53,680 nucleotides of DNA from Bdellovibrionales bacterium. GTDB taxonomy: Bacteria; Bdellovibrionota; Bdellovibrionia; Bdellovibrionales; Bdellovibrionaceae. The notes beneath the pieces were generated by a model. That model ran no database searches, was not told the DNA's origin, and worked only from the letters and a program-made list of their open reading frames with translations. Each line of letters begins with the position of its first letter. The first letter of the stretch is position 1. The position numbers and the translations under genes are program-made. Positions 33,618 through 42,400 of the stretch are shown here, one piece after another. The DNA is taken from positions 1 through 53,680 of the forward strand of contig SXSU01000035.1 of the NCBI GenBank assembly GCA_005793345.1. The letters are read 5' to 3'.

Positions 33618-33769
33618 AATAACTGCTTATGATCAAGTCTGATTGCTTCGCAATTGTATGCGAGACAAAATCATGCGCCGTTATTTTCTTGTTTGTTTGG
33701 GGCGATTTTTAATCACCCCGAATTATGAAAATCCAAACTTTCGTTTGTATTTTCATAATAACTGCTCAT
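33618..33769 (+). repeat. Dispersed three-hairpin repeat, copy 10 (full length, H1 subtype 2)
   Basis: H1 starts AACTGCTTATGATCAAGTC and has the subtype-2 arm TGCGAGACAAAATCATGCG; the linker TTATTTTCTTGTTTGTTT, H2 GGGGCGATTTTTAATCACCC and H3 (AATTATGAAAATCCAAAC...TTTTCATAATA) follow. It lies in the rpsO-pnp spacer. Confidence 0.85.
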
Positions 33770-33835
33770 GATTACTTTTGATCGCTTTAAGATTCAAAGT
33801 ATACAAAATCATGCGTCGTCATTTACGTCGTATTA
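33767..33835 (+). repeat. Dispersed repeat, copy 11 (decayed H1, tandem to copy 10)
   Basis: It begins TAACTGCTCATGATTAC directly at the end of H3 of copy 10, continues TTTTGATCGCTTTAAGATTC and ends near AAAATCATGCGTCGTC. The right arm again has the subtype-2 AAAATCATGCG. Confidence 0.7.
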
Positions 33836-33850
33836 TAAGAATAAAGAATT

Positions 33851-33937
33851 AAAGAATAAATAATAAGTATTTATTCTTTATTCTTTGAATTTTAATATAT
33901 ATATTTAATTAAGATTAAGATTAAGATTAAGATTAAG
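33851..33937. repeat. 11-bp hairpin and five tandem ATTAAG units upstream of pnp
   Basis: Arms 33851-33861 (AAAGAATAAAT) and 33869-33879 pair perfectly around a 7-nt loop. Five consecutive copies of the hexamer ATTAAG run from 33908 to 33937, about 45 nt before the pnp start. The spacer 33456-33982 holds the rpsO hairpin, two repeat copies and this segment but no gene. Confidence 0.8.
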
Positions 33938-33982
33938 GAAAGTCGTACAAAGTATTAAGTACAAAGAAAAGAGATTACATTC

Positions 33983-36082
33983 ATGAAAACAACAGTAACA
34001 ACATCAATAGGTGGAAAACAAATCACAATAGAAACTGGTCGTATGGCAAGACAAGCTGATGGTTCAGTACTTGTTTCTAGCGGAAATAATATAGTATTAG
34101 TCACGGTGGTCTCATCAAAAAAAGAATCGACTGCTGACTTTTTCCCATTAACGGTTGAATACCAAGAAAAATTTTATGCGACAGGAAAAATTCCTGGTGG
34201 ATATTTTAAACGAGAAGGAAAGCCAACGACTGATGCCACTTTAAATGCACGCTTAATCGATCGTCCATTGCGACCCAAATTTCCTGAAAATTACAGACAA
34301 GAAACTCAAGTTGTTGCAACAACATTAAGTGCGGATGGACAATTTCCACTAGAAATATTAGCAAGTCTTGGAGCTTCAGCAGCTCTTCATATTTCAGATA
34401 TTCCATTTGAGGGCCCCACAGCGGCAGTACAAGTTGCACGTATAGAAGGACAGTTTGTTGCAAACCCATCAATTATCCAACTAGAGAAATCAGATATGGA
34501 TATCATTGTGGCTGGAACTCGTAACGGAATTTTGATGGTTGAAGGTGAAACTCGCTTTGTGTCGGAGGATGATGTACTTGCAGCCCTTAAATTTGGTCAT
34601 CAAAGTTTAGTACCTTTATTTAATGCCCAAGATGAACTTAGGGAAAAAACGGGTTCAAAATCAAAAAGATCTTATTCAGTAAAAGAAATTGATGGTGGCT
34701 TTAAAGCTGATGCTATTCAGTTTTTGAAAACAAAAATTGATAATGCATTATCAATAAAAGAAAAATTAGATCGTTATGCTGCTGTTGATGCAGTAAGAGC
34801 TGAGGCAAAAGCTACATTAATTGCACCGATCACTGACGATAAATTAAAATCACAAAGAGATGCTGAATTATCACAAATCATTGAAGACTTAAAATACAAA
34901 TCAGCTCGTGAGATGATATTAGATCGTAAAATTAGAATTGATGGTCGTACTGTAACTCAAATTAGACCGATATCTTGTGAAGTAGGTTTGTTACCAAGAG
35001 CACATGGTTCTGGTTTATTTACTCGTGGTGAAACTCAAGTGCTAGGAACTGTAACATTAGGTACAGCTGATGATGAACAAACTGTAGAGGGATTAAATGG
35101 TTCAATAAGTCGTCGATTCATGTTGCACTATAATTTTCCACCTTACTCAGTTGGTGAGTGTGGACGTATTGGTATTCAATCTCGTCGTGAAGTGGGACAT
35201 GGATTTTTAGCTGAACGAGCAGTTAAAGCTATTGTTCCTGATTTTGAAAAATTTCCTTACACTTTAAGAATAGTAAGTGAGGTTTTAGAAAGTAATGGTT
35301 CGAGTTCAATGGGAACAGTTTGTTCTGCAACCCTTGCCTTGCTTGATGCTGGTATTCCAATAAAAGGAAATGTTGCAGGAATAGCTATGGGTCTTATCAA
35401 AGAAGGAGATAAGGTCGCTGTTTTAAGTGATATCTTAGGTGATGAAGATCATCTTGGTGATATGGACTTTAAAGTTGCTGGGACATCAACAGGTATAACA
35501 TCATTACAAATGGATATAAAAATTGATTCTATTAGTTTTGAAGTGATGGAAACAGCATTAAGACAAGCTAAAGAGGGTCGAAATCACATTCTTGGTGAAA
35601 TGGAAAAAGTTATGAAAGTTCCTCGTGGTCAAATTTCTGAGTATGCTCCACGAATTGAAACTATAAAAATTAAAGCTGATAAAGTTAGGGAAGTCATTGG
35701 TGCTGGAGGAAAAGTAATTCGTGATATTATTGCCCAAACAGGAGTTAAAATTGATATTGAAGATAATGGTACAATCCATATTGCGTCTTCAAACCCTGAT
35801 GCCACTCAAAAAGCAATAGCAATAATTAATGGAATTTGCGCAGAAGCAGAAGTTGGAAAAGCCTACAAAGGAAAAGTTGTTAAAATAACAGATTTTGGTG
35901 CTTTTGTTGAAATATTACCAAACACACAAGGACTGTTACATATTTCTGAAATCTCATTAGAAAGAGTTAGAAATGTAACTGACGTTATCAATGAAGGTGA
36001 AACTATTGATGTGCAAGTTTTAGATATTGATCGTTCAGGTCGTATTAAACTTTCTCGTAAATCTCTATTAGAAAAAAAATAA
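33983..36082 (+). CDS. pnp: Polyribonucleotide nucleotidyltransferase (PNPase)
   Basis: A phosphate-dependent 3'-5' exoribonuclease and core of the RNA degradosome. The 699 residues contain two RNase PH-like domains (first near residues 10-145, second 320-550, with HYNFPPYSVGECGR and MDIKIDSISFEVM), the helical domain between, a KH domain (about 555-610, VIGAGGKVIRDI) and an S1 domain (about 620-690, GKVVKITDFGAFVEI). All elements are intact. It is separated from rpsO by repeats, and the M16 peptidase gene follows 3 bp after its stop. The leader may be a site of autoregulation by analogy with E. coli pnp. Confidence 0.99.
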   Translation: MKTTVTTSIGGKQITIETGRMARQADGSVLVSSGNNIVLVTVVSSKKESTADFFPLTVEYQEKFYATGKIPGGYFKREGKPTTDATLNARLIDRPLRPKFPENYRQETQVVATTLSADGQFPLEILASLGASAALHISDIPFEGPTAAVQVARIEGQFVANPSIIQLEKSDMDIIVAGTRNGILMVEGETRFVSEDDVLAALKFGHQSLVPLFNAQDELREKTGSKSKRSYSVKEIDGGFKADAIQFLKTKIDNALSIKEKLDRYAAVDAVRAEAKATLIAPITDDKLKSQRDAELSQIIEDLKYKSAREMILDRKIRIDGRTVTQIRPISCEVGLLPRAHGSGLFTRGETQVLGTVTLGTADDEQTVEGLNGSISRRFMLHYNFPPYSVGECGRIGIQSRREVGHGFLAERAVKAIVPDFEKFPYTLRIVSEVLESNGSSSMGTVCSATLALLDAGIPIKGNVAGIAMGLIKEGDKVAVLSDILGDEDHLGDMDFKVAGTSTGITSLQMDIKIDSISFEVMETALRQAKEGRNHILGEMEKVMKVPRGQISEYAPRIETIKIKADKVREVIGAGGKVIRDIIAQTGVKIDIEDNGTIHIASSNPDATQKAIAIINGICAEAEVGKAYKGKVVKITDFGAFVEILPNTQGLLHISEISLERVRNVTDVINEGETIDVQVLDIDRSGRIKLSRKSLLEKK

Positions 36083-36085
36083 TTT

Positions 36086-37360
36086 GTGAGTTTTTTTAAA
36101 AAAACAATACTGGATAATGGTATTCGAGTGGTGAGTGAAACTCACCACCATACTAAAGCCGTTTCAATTGGAGTTTGGATTTCTACAGGAACTCGAAACG
36201 AACCAGAAAACGCTGCTGGAATTTCACACTTTTTAGAACATCTTGTTTTTAAAGGAACTCAGAAAAGAAGTTCTTTTCAAATTGCTAAGGCTCTTGAAGA
36301 AGTTGGTGGCGAATTAAATGCGTATACAACCAGAGAATACACCTGTTATCATGCATTGATATTAAAAGATTACTGGGTGCGTGGTTTGGATGTGCTTGCA
36401 GATATTACCACAGGGATGAAATTAAAAAAATCTGACTTTGAATTAGAGAAATCTGTGGTTCTTCAAGAAATTGCAGCAAGTGAAGAAAATCATGAAGATC
36501 ATATATATGATGAGTATTTAAAACGGATTTATAAAAATAGCACTCTTGGGCTTCCCATCCTAGGAACTGAAAAGAGCATTAGCTCTATGTCTTTAAAACA
36601 AGTTTATGAGTATTATCGTACTCACTACATAGGATCAAACATCATTGTGAGCTGTGCTGGAGATATTGATCATGAGGAACTTGTAAAAAAAGTTTCATAC
36701 TATTTTCCTAAAAAATTTAATTCTAAAAATATAACTTCAAACTTTAGTGCTGATCAATTTAGAACACAAAAAAAATCAAAAGGACAAAAGACAGTAGAAT
36801 ATTTTCCATTTGTTGATATGATTCAAAAACCATCTGACCAGATTCATCTTCTGACGGGGCTTCCTGCAGCAAGCTTTAGAGATGAAATGCGTTTTGAGGC
36901 TTTTATTGTGAACGCGTTACTTGGCGGAGGTATGACGTCTCGACTTTTTCAAAGCATTAGAGAAAAAAAAGGTTTAGCTTATACAATTTATAGCTCCTTA
37001 AATACATTTACGGATGCGGGTTTTATATCTGTGTATTCTGCAGTTGAAAAAAAGAATTTAGAGAAATTAATTAAAGCCATACACTTTGAGTTTTTCAAAG
37101 TGCGAGAAAAGAAAATATCAACTTCTGAATTAAAGTTATTTAAAACTCAAGTTACAGGCTCTATATTACTCGGATCTGATGATGTTGAGAATCGAATGAC
37201 TTCATTAGGAGTAAATGAGATGGCATTTCGAGAATATAAACCAGTAGAAAATGTAATCCAAGAAATTGAAAGCGTGTCATTAAAAAGTATTGCTAATTAT
37301 ATTGAGAAGTATTTTAGTAACCCTAAATTAGCATTATTATTATTAGGAACTGTGAAATAG
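36086..37360 (+). CDS. M16-family zinc metalloprotease (processing peptidase-like)
   Basis: A 424-residue M16B-type peptidase related to mitochondrial processing peptidase. The inverted zinc motif HFLEH (48-52: His48, Glu51, His52) is followed about 75 residues later by the conserved ELEKSVVLQEIAASEE segment that gives the third ligand. The C-terminal domain has the glycine-rich LLGGGMTSRLFQSIREKKGLAYTIYS typical of the family. It starts with GTG 3 bp after the pnp stop and is followed 11 bp later by dut; the pnp-M16-dut order is frequent. The substrate is unknown. Confidence 0.95.
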   Translation: MSFFKKTILDNGIRVVSETHHHTKAVSIGVWISTGTRNEPENAAGISHFLEHLVFKGTQKRSSFQIAKALEEVGGELNAYTTREYTCYHALILKDYWVRGLDVLADITTGMKLKKSDFELEKSVVLQEIAASEENHEDHIYDEYLKRIYKNSTLGLPILGTEKSISSMSLKQVYEYYRTHYIGSNIIVSCAGDIDHEELVKKVSYYFPKKFNSKNITSNFSADQFRTQKKSKGQKTVEYFPFVDMIQKPSDQIHLLTGLPAASFRDEMRFEAFIVNALLGGGMTSRLFQSIREKKGLAYTIYSSLNTFTDAGFISVYSAVEKKNLEKLIKAIHFEFFKVREKKISTSELKLFKTQVTGSILLGSDDVENRMTSLGVNEMAFREYKPVENVIQEIESVSLKSIANYIEKYFSNPKLALLLLGTVK

Positions 37361-37371
37361 GAGAAAAGTCT

Positions 37372-37821
37372 ATGCATCCAAAAATTGGTTTAAAAATTAA
37401 AACATTACCTCATTTTAAAGGTGAATTACCCCAATATCAAACAGTTGCAGCGAGTGGTTTTGATGTCAGAGCTCAACTTGGAGAGTCAATTATTATGAAA
37501 CCTGGTCAGCGTGAATTAATACCTACAGGTTTGTCTTTTGCGATTCCAAATGGATACGAAATTCAAGCCCGTCCAAGAAGTGGTTTAGCATGGAAACATG
37601 GAATATCCGTCGTTAATACCCCAGGGACAATTGATTCTGATTATCGAGGTGAGGTTAAAATTATATTAATTAATCTTGGGCAAGAACCTTTAGAAATAAA
37701 AGATCAAGAGCGCGTTGCTCAATTAGTAATTACTCCGGTTGTTCAAGCAGAGTTTCAATTGGTTGAAGTTTTAGATGATACTCATCGTGGTTCGGGTGGA
37801 TTTGGATCTACAGGCAAATAA
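37372..37821 (+). CDS. dut: Deoxyuridine 5'-triphosphate nucleotidohydrolase (dUTPase)
   Basis: It hydrolyses dUTP to dUMP and pyrophosphate, keeping uracil out of DNA and supplying dTMP synthesis. The 149-residue trimeric-type enzyme shows the five motifs: SGFDVRA (I), RPRSGLAWKHG (II), VNTPGTIDSDYRGE (III), RVAQLVI (IV) and the P-loop-like RGSGGFGSTG (V). A GGAGAAAAG segment precedes the start. It ends the pnp operon and is followed by a repeat copy. Confidence 0.98.
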   Translation: MHPKIGLKIKTLPHFKGELPQYQTVAASGFDVRAQLGESIIMKPGQRELIPTGLSFAIPNGYEIQARPRSGLAWKHGISVVNTPGTIDSDYRGEVKIILINLGQEPLEIKDQERVAQLVITPVVQAEFQLVEVLDDTHRGSGGFGSTGK

Positions 37822-37831
37822 TCAATAGCAA

Positions 37832-37970
37832 TAAAATACAAACTTTAGTTTGGATTTTCATAATACGGGGTGATTGAAAATCGCCCCCAACAAACAAGAA
37901 AATAACTGCTCATGATTATGTCTGATAAAATCGCGAAGCGATCAGACTTTATCATGAGCAGTTATTTTAT
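37832..37970 (-). repeat. Dispersed three-hairpin repeat, copy 12 (full length)
   Basis: In reverse orientation: H3 (AATACAAACTTTAGTTTGG), then TTTTCATAATAC, H2 GGGGTGATTGAAAATCGCCC, linker CAACAAACAAGAAAATAA, and H1 (ACTGCTCATGATTATGTC to GACTTTATCATGAGCAGT). It follows dut. Confidence 0.85.
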
Positions 37971-37991
37971 AGTTTCAGAAAGTTTTATAAT

Positions 37992-38134
37992 GCGAATTCG
38001 ACAATAAATTTTGTTTTCAGCGCAGGAAATTTTTGAGGCCTATCCACTGCGATAAGCCGCAGATAATTTTTTGAGTTATGACGATGGAATTATGAAATTA
38101 ACAAGCTAATAACAAAATTTATTGTCGAATTCGC
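37992..38134. repeat. 143-bp segment bounded by perfect 24-bp terminal inverted repeats
   Basis: The 24-nt arm at 37992-38015 (beginning GCGAATTCGACAATAAATTT) is the exact reverse complement of 38111-38134. The interior is 95 bp, holds a small GC-containing hairpin CTGCG/CGCAG near 38047-38062, and has no ORF. No target duplication is clear. It resembles a miniature inverted-repeat element or a large hairpin. Together with copy 12 it fills the gene-free stretch 37822-38253. I see no second copy of the arms in the window. Confidence 0.85.
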
Positions 38135-38253
38135 GTTTATAGACTAAAATCTAGGTTTAAAAATCATTACATTGAATATTTGATCTGCATATAATATCAA
38201 GAAAAGATAAAAGCACTGATTCAATTCTGTATTCTTCGAAAGGTAAGTGCCTA

Positions 38254-39372
38254 ATGAGTGACAATCATAAAAAATTTAAATTAGATAAATTAAAAATATT
38301 AAAAATTGTTTTATTTTTAATTGGCGTAATACTTTTTAGCTTTGGAATTTACGGAGTCTATAGCCGTTTTTTCACCACTAAGGTAGCGAGTGTTGTGGTT
38401 CCAAAACCTCGTTTAATGACTGAACTATTAACTGAAGATTTAAAAAAAATAGAAGCTTCAAAAACAATTTCTAGTCAAAATATAAACTCAGTTATGAGAC
38501 TTGCCCGCGAGAATAATTTAAAAGTCAAGTCACTCATTGAAGCACAAATTCAAATATATGATCAAAATAACCCAGTATTTTTAGAAATTGTAAAAGCCAG
38601 TGGATTCTATGATTTTGAACCGTTTGATGAGTATTTAAAAAACTTATTTTTAAGTACCAAAAAACAAGATATCAAATTTGCTTCATTAATTGGGTTAGCA
38701 AATAATTCGACTAAAGAATCACGAAAAAATTTTTTAATTGAAGTTTATAAAAAAAATGAAAAAAAATCTGATAAATTAAAACTTATATTAATAGAGTGCT
38801 TATTTAAGTTTCAACCAGATGAGCAGACTAAATTAAAATATATAGAAGAATTAAAATTATATGTTAAAAATCCAAAAAATGCAGATTTATTTTACGCTCT
38901 ACAAATTATGTTAAATCAAGTTTTACCGGAAAAAATAAATTTACAATCATATGTTTTGGAGATTTTAAAAAATCCCAAATATCAAGATGAGATTCGAATT
39001 GTATCTTTAACATATTTAATACAGGTTGAAGATAAAGAATTAAAGAAAAACTTTAAAACTATAATTCAAGAAATTGCAAATGCAAAATCATCTGACTTTT
39101 TGTTACATCGAATGTTTGATTCGATACCTAGACTATGTCCAACATCCCGGTGGGAGATTATTTATTGGTTTATATCCCATAAAAACTTTGTACGATTTCG
39201 CGAAGTATTAGCAAATGTTGTAGTAACTTTGAATGAAGAAGAAGGTGAAAAATTATTTATAAAAGCTTTAGAAAATAATAATACTTTTAAGTATAACGAA
39301 AAAATATTTTTTAAAAGTTCCCTAGAAAAATTAAAAGTTCAAAGAACTAATTCAAAACCACTATGTCGTTAA
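38254..39372 (+). CDS. Membrane-anchored alpha-helical (HEAT-like) protein
   Basis: A 372-residue protein with a short basic N-terminus, one transmembrane helix (about residues 17-37, IVLFLIGVILFSFGIYGVY), then a purely helical region made of units of about 35-40 residues resembling HEAT/ARM-like repeats (PVFLEIVKASGFYDFEPFDEYL; IKFASLIGLANNSTKE; DEIRIVSLTYLIQVEDKEL). I infer a periplasmic solenoid used for protein contacts; the family is not recognised. It may have a weak GAAAGG before the ATG. It converges on the giant lipoprotein gene across a repeat copy. Confidence 0.8.
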   Translation: MSDNHKKFKLDKLKILKIVLFLIGVILFSFGIYGVYSRFFTTKVASVVVPKPRLMTELLTEDLKKIEASKTISSQNINSVMRLARENNLKVKSLIEAQIQIYDQNNPVFLEIVKASGFYDFEPFDEYLKNLFLSTKKQDIKFASLIGLANNSTKESRKNFLIEVYKKNEKKSDKLKLILIECLFKFQPDEQTKLKYIEELKLYVKNPKNADLFYALQIMLNQVLPEKINLQSYVLEILKNPKYQDEIRIVSLTYLIQVEDKELKKNFKTIIQEIANAKSSDFLLHRMFDSIPRLCPTSRWEIIYWFISHKNFVRFREVLANVVVTLNEEEGEKLFIKALENNNTFKYNEKIFFKSSLEKLKVQRTNSKPLCR

Positions 39373-39395
39373 ACAGTTTATGAGCAGTAAAAAAA

Positions 39396-39485
39396 GAGGT
39401 GATACAAATCACCCCTTAGAAACAAGAATATAACGGAGCATGAATATGTCTCGCATATAATCGCAAATGTGATCAGACTTATCTT
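39396..39485 (-). repeat. Dispersed three-hairpin repeat, copy 13
   Basis: It holds a shortened H2 (GAGGTGATACAAATCACCCC), the linker GAAACAAGAATATAAC and H1 with the subtype-2 arm ATGTCTCGCAT, then ATGTGATCAGACTTATC. The TTA of CAGACTTATC is the stop codon of the giant minus-strand gene. It fills a convergent junction. Confidence 0.75.
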
Positions 39486-42400
39486 CGGTTTAACTTAATA
39501 CTTGAACTGGTAGTTAACATTAAGTCCTTTAAAAAGTAATTTGCATCCGTATCATCTTTTCTAAACCAAATTACGTTTGTATAAGTCGCACCAGTATTAT
39601 TTATATTTTCAACTGGTTTAGAAGTTGTATTGGTATTGTAAAAGCCAACTTTTTGGAGTTCAATCCAAGCCCCAGCTGATATCATTTCTAAAATGGCAAC
39701 AGGATTACTTGCTGCGGGTTTATACATATCTGCAGTTGAGGCGACAACTGCTAGGGTATTTGTATTATAAACATTGTCTGCGAGCCAGCTACCTGAGCCT
39801 AAATTTAAAGTCGTTCCATAAGTATCAAAGGCTGCAGTAATTCCGCCGTATTCATTTAAATGGTAAAGAACTACTGTATCTGTATCAGCAACAAAAGGTG
39901 TTGATGAATCAGGAGTAAAAGAGCTACTTGAATAAAGAGTTGGTATTGTTGTTCTCGTTACTCGAACTTCGTCCATTGCACCAAAAAAGTTTGGTATAGA
40001 AGTTGTGTTACCACCCAAATATAACATTCCGTCATCAGCATTAAATGATGTAAGATTTATAGAATTGGTTGATTGGCTTGCGCCATTCACCCAAAGTTGA
40101 GTTCCTGAAGCTCCATTAAAGTTTGCAGCTATGTGGTACCATCGACCAGCAGTCCAAGTCGTTGTTCCTGAAGTTACATGGTTTGCAGTTCCATTTGAAA
40201 TAACCCAAAAAGATAGTTTACCCGTACCTGTATAGCCTGTTGGATTAATTGTAAAACCAACACTACCTTCGCTAAATGTACCACCAGAAATTGTTCCTCG
40301 GGATAGTAAGTGAGTTGTTGCTGATGCAGTATTTAGTGTTGATTCAGGTTTAAACCAAAACTCATAACTTCCGATATTGGTTAACGCTGTAACTCCAGTT
40401 GTGTTTGTTGAAGCATAACTATCAGCACCAAGTCCACTAAACATAATGGCACCATTATGAGAAGTGGGAGGTGGAAGACTAGTTGAAAGTGCCCCGGTTA
40501 TACCTTGTCCTTTGGATGCTATATTTTTTACATCAGAAGAAGATATTGAAGAAACATTTTCTCTAAATATTGTGAGTCCTCTTATTGAAGATAAAATAAT
40601 GGTGTTATTAGTATTACCAACACCATCAAATTGAGATTGCTCTGAAACATCAAGATCATTTATTGAAAAAGTACCACCTGAGACAGTTCCAGCAGTAATA
40701 ATACGAGGAGTGGATGATTGATCAAATAAATTTGCATCACTAAAATCAACATTAATTGGAGTTGACGCAAAATATTTTATTTTCAATCCTCTATTTTTTT
40801 CATAATAATAAAGTCTTCCAGAATCCTGGCTTGTTAATGTTACATGAGTAATAGGATGAGAAACATCAGAGTCTTTTATTAATGTGGTCGGAGAAAGTAT
40901 CCAAAGGTTTCCTGAATTACCTGAAGAATTACTTGTTGCAATTGCAACGTAATTTACTCCTCCAATACGTTTTGCTGATAATGAATTTACGGCATCTGAT
41001 GCATATGTTAAGCCGAAGTAATTATCTCCTCCACTTACAGCACTCCAACTTGCAACACCATCGTTTCTTGCAGATAAATTGGATTTTACATTTATACTGG
41101 ATGAAAGTTGATACGTTTTATCATTTACAAAATCTAAAACGACCAATGAACCTGAGTTTGAAGCATTATTTAAACCAAGATAAATTTTACCTTCACTAGC
41201 ACTAACTGCAGTGATTGTATCTGTTGTGCTGTTTATAGAATTATTTGATCCACGATTAAAACGCATAAATAACATATTTGTTGAAAGGTCGATAATACTT
41301 AAAGTTGTTCCACCAGATACAACAAGACCTGCCCGCAATGGGAATTCGCCACGTGCTCCACGATGGGCACCAAAACTTTCTGAATACCAACTTTTTGCAG
41401 AATCTGTTCTCCAAACACTACTTGAGTCATTTGCAGTATTATAATAAAAAAGAACACTATTTGAATTATTAGCTAACAAATTAAGATTACCACCATCTTT
41501 TGTTGTTGAGTCCCAAGTTGCAGTGGCATAAGTCACAGGTGGAACAGAAAATACAAGTTTATCTACAGAAGTTGATAAAGAAATAGTTGCTGTTGTCGTA
41601 TAGTGATTATTACTGGTCACAGGAAATATACGTACAGAACCACCAACATTCGAAAGTGAATTTGAAACACTTGTTACAACGGCATCATCTGCTATTCCGG
41701 AACCTGTCCATACAGCTGCACTGTCAACACTTATGTAATTACCATATTGATCAAAAAGGCCAGCGACTAAAGGAAGTGGGGTTGGTGAAGATGTTGCTAA
41801 ATATTTTGTTTGTGTTGTACCTGTCAAGAGAGTTTGAGTTACAGCATCGTCTATGATTCGAGTACAAGAACTTCCAGCAGCAGAGACAGTAATTCCAGCT
41901 GAGGTACCTGTTGTTACACTCGCATCTCCATTTTTTGCTGCTGTTAAAACTTTGGAAACATCAGCTTTGTAAAGTCGTGCAGAAAATGTTGCTGTTCCAG
42001 TTGTGAAAGCAACATTTAATGTGAGTGATCCTGCAGAGAAAGTTCCAGTTGTAACAGCCGTTAAATCTGGAGCTACAGGTACTGCACTTGGAAAACTACA
42101 TTTTCCACTTGAACTACTCGCAGTAGTTGTGAAGTTAACGCTTATATTTGAATTATAAGTTAAGTCAGTCGAACCATCTGGCTTTTGAGCTACAAGTTCA
42201 AAATTAACAGGTGTGCCAGCAGTGGGTGTAGTGTTTAAAGCGGTTAAAATAAATTTGTCTGCTCCAGTTGAAATTGTGAAAGGGAAAGCGGCTAGTGCCG
42301 TAGGATTTCTTGCTGGATCGTAGGCCGTTAAAAATATTTTGTAGGTGGTGCCGTTAACTAAAGTACAGCCTGTAAATGTTTGTGAGAGTGTTGATCCATT

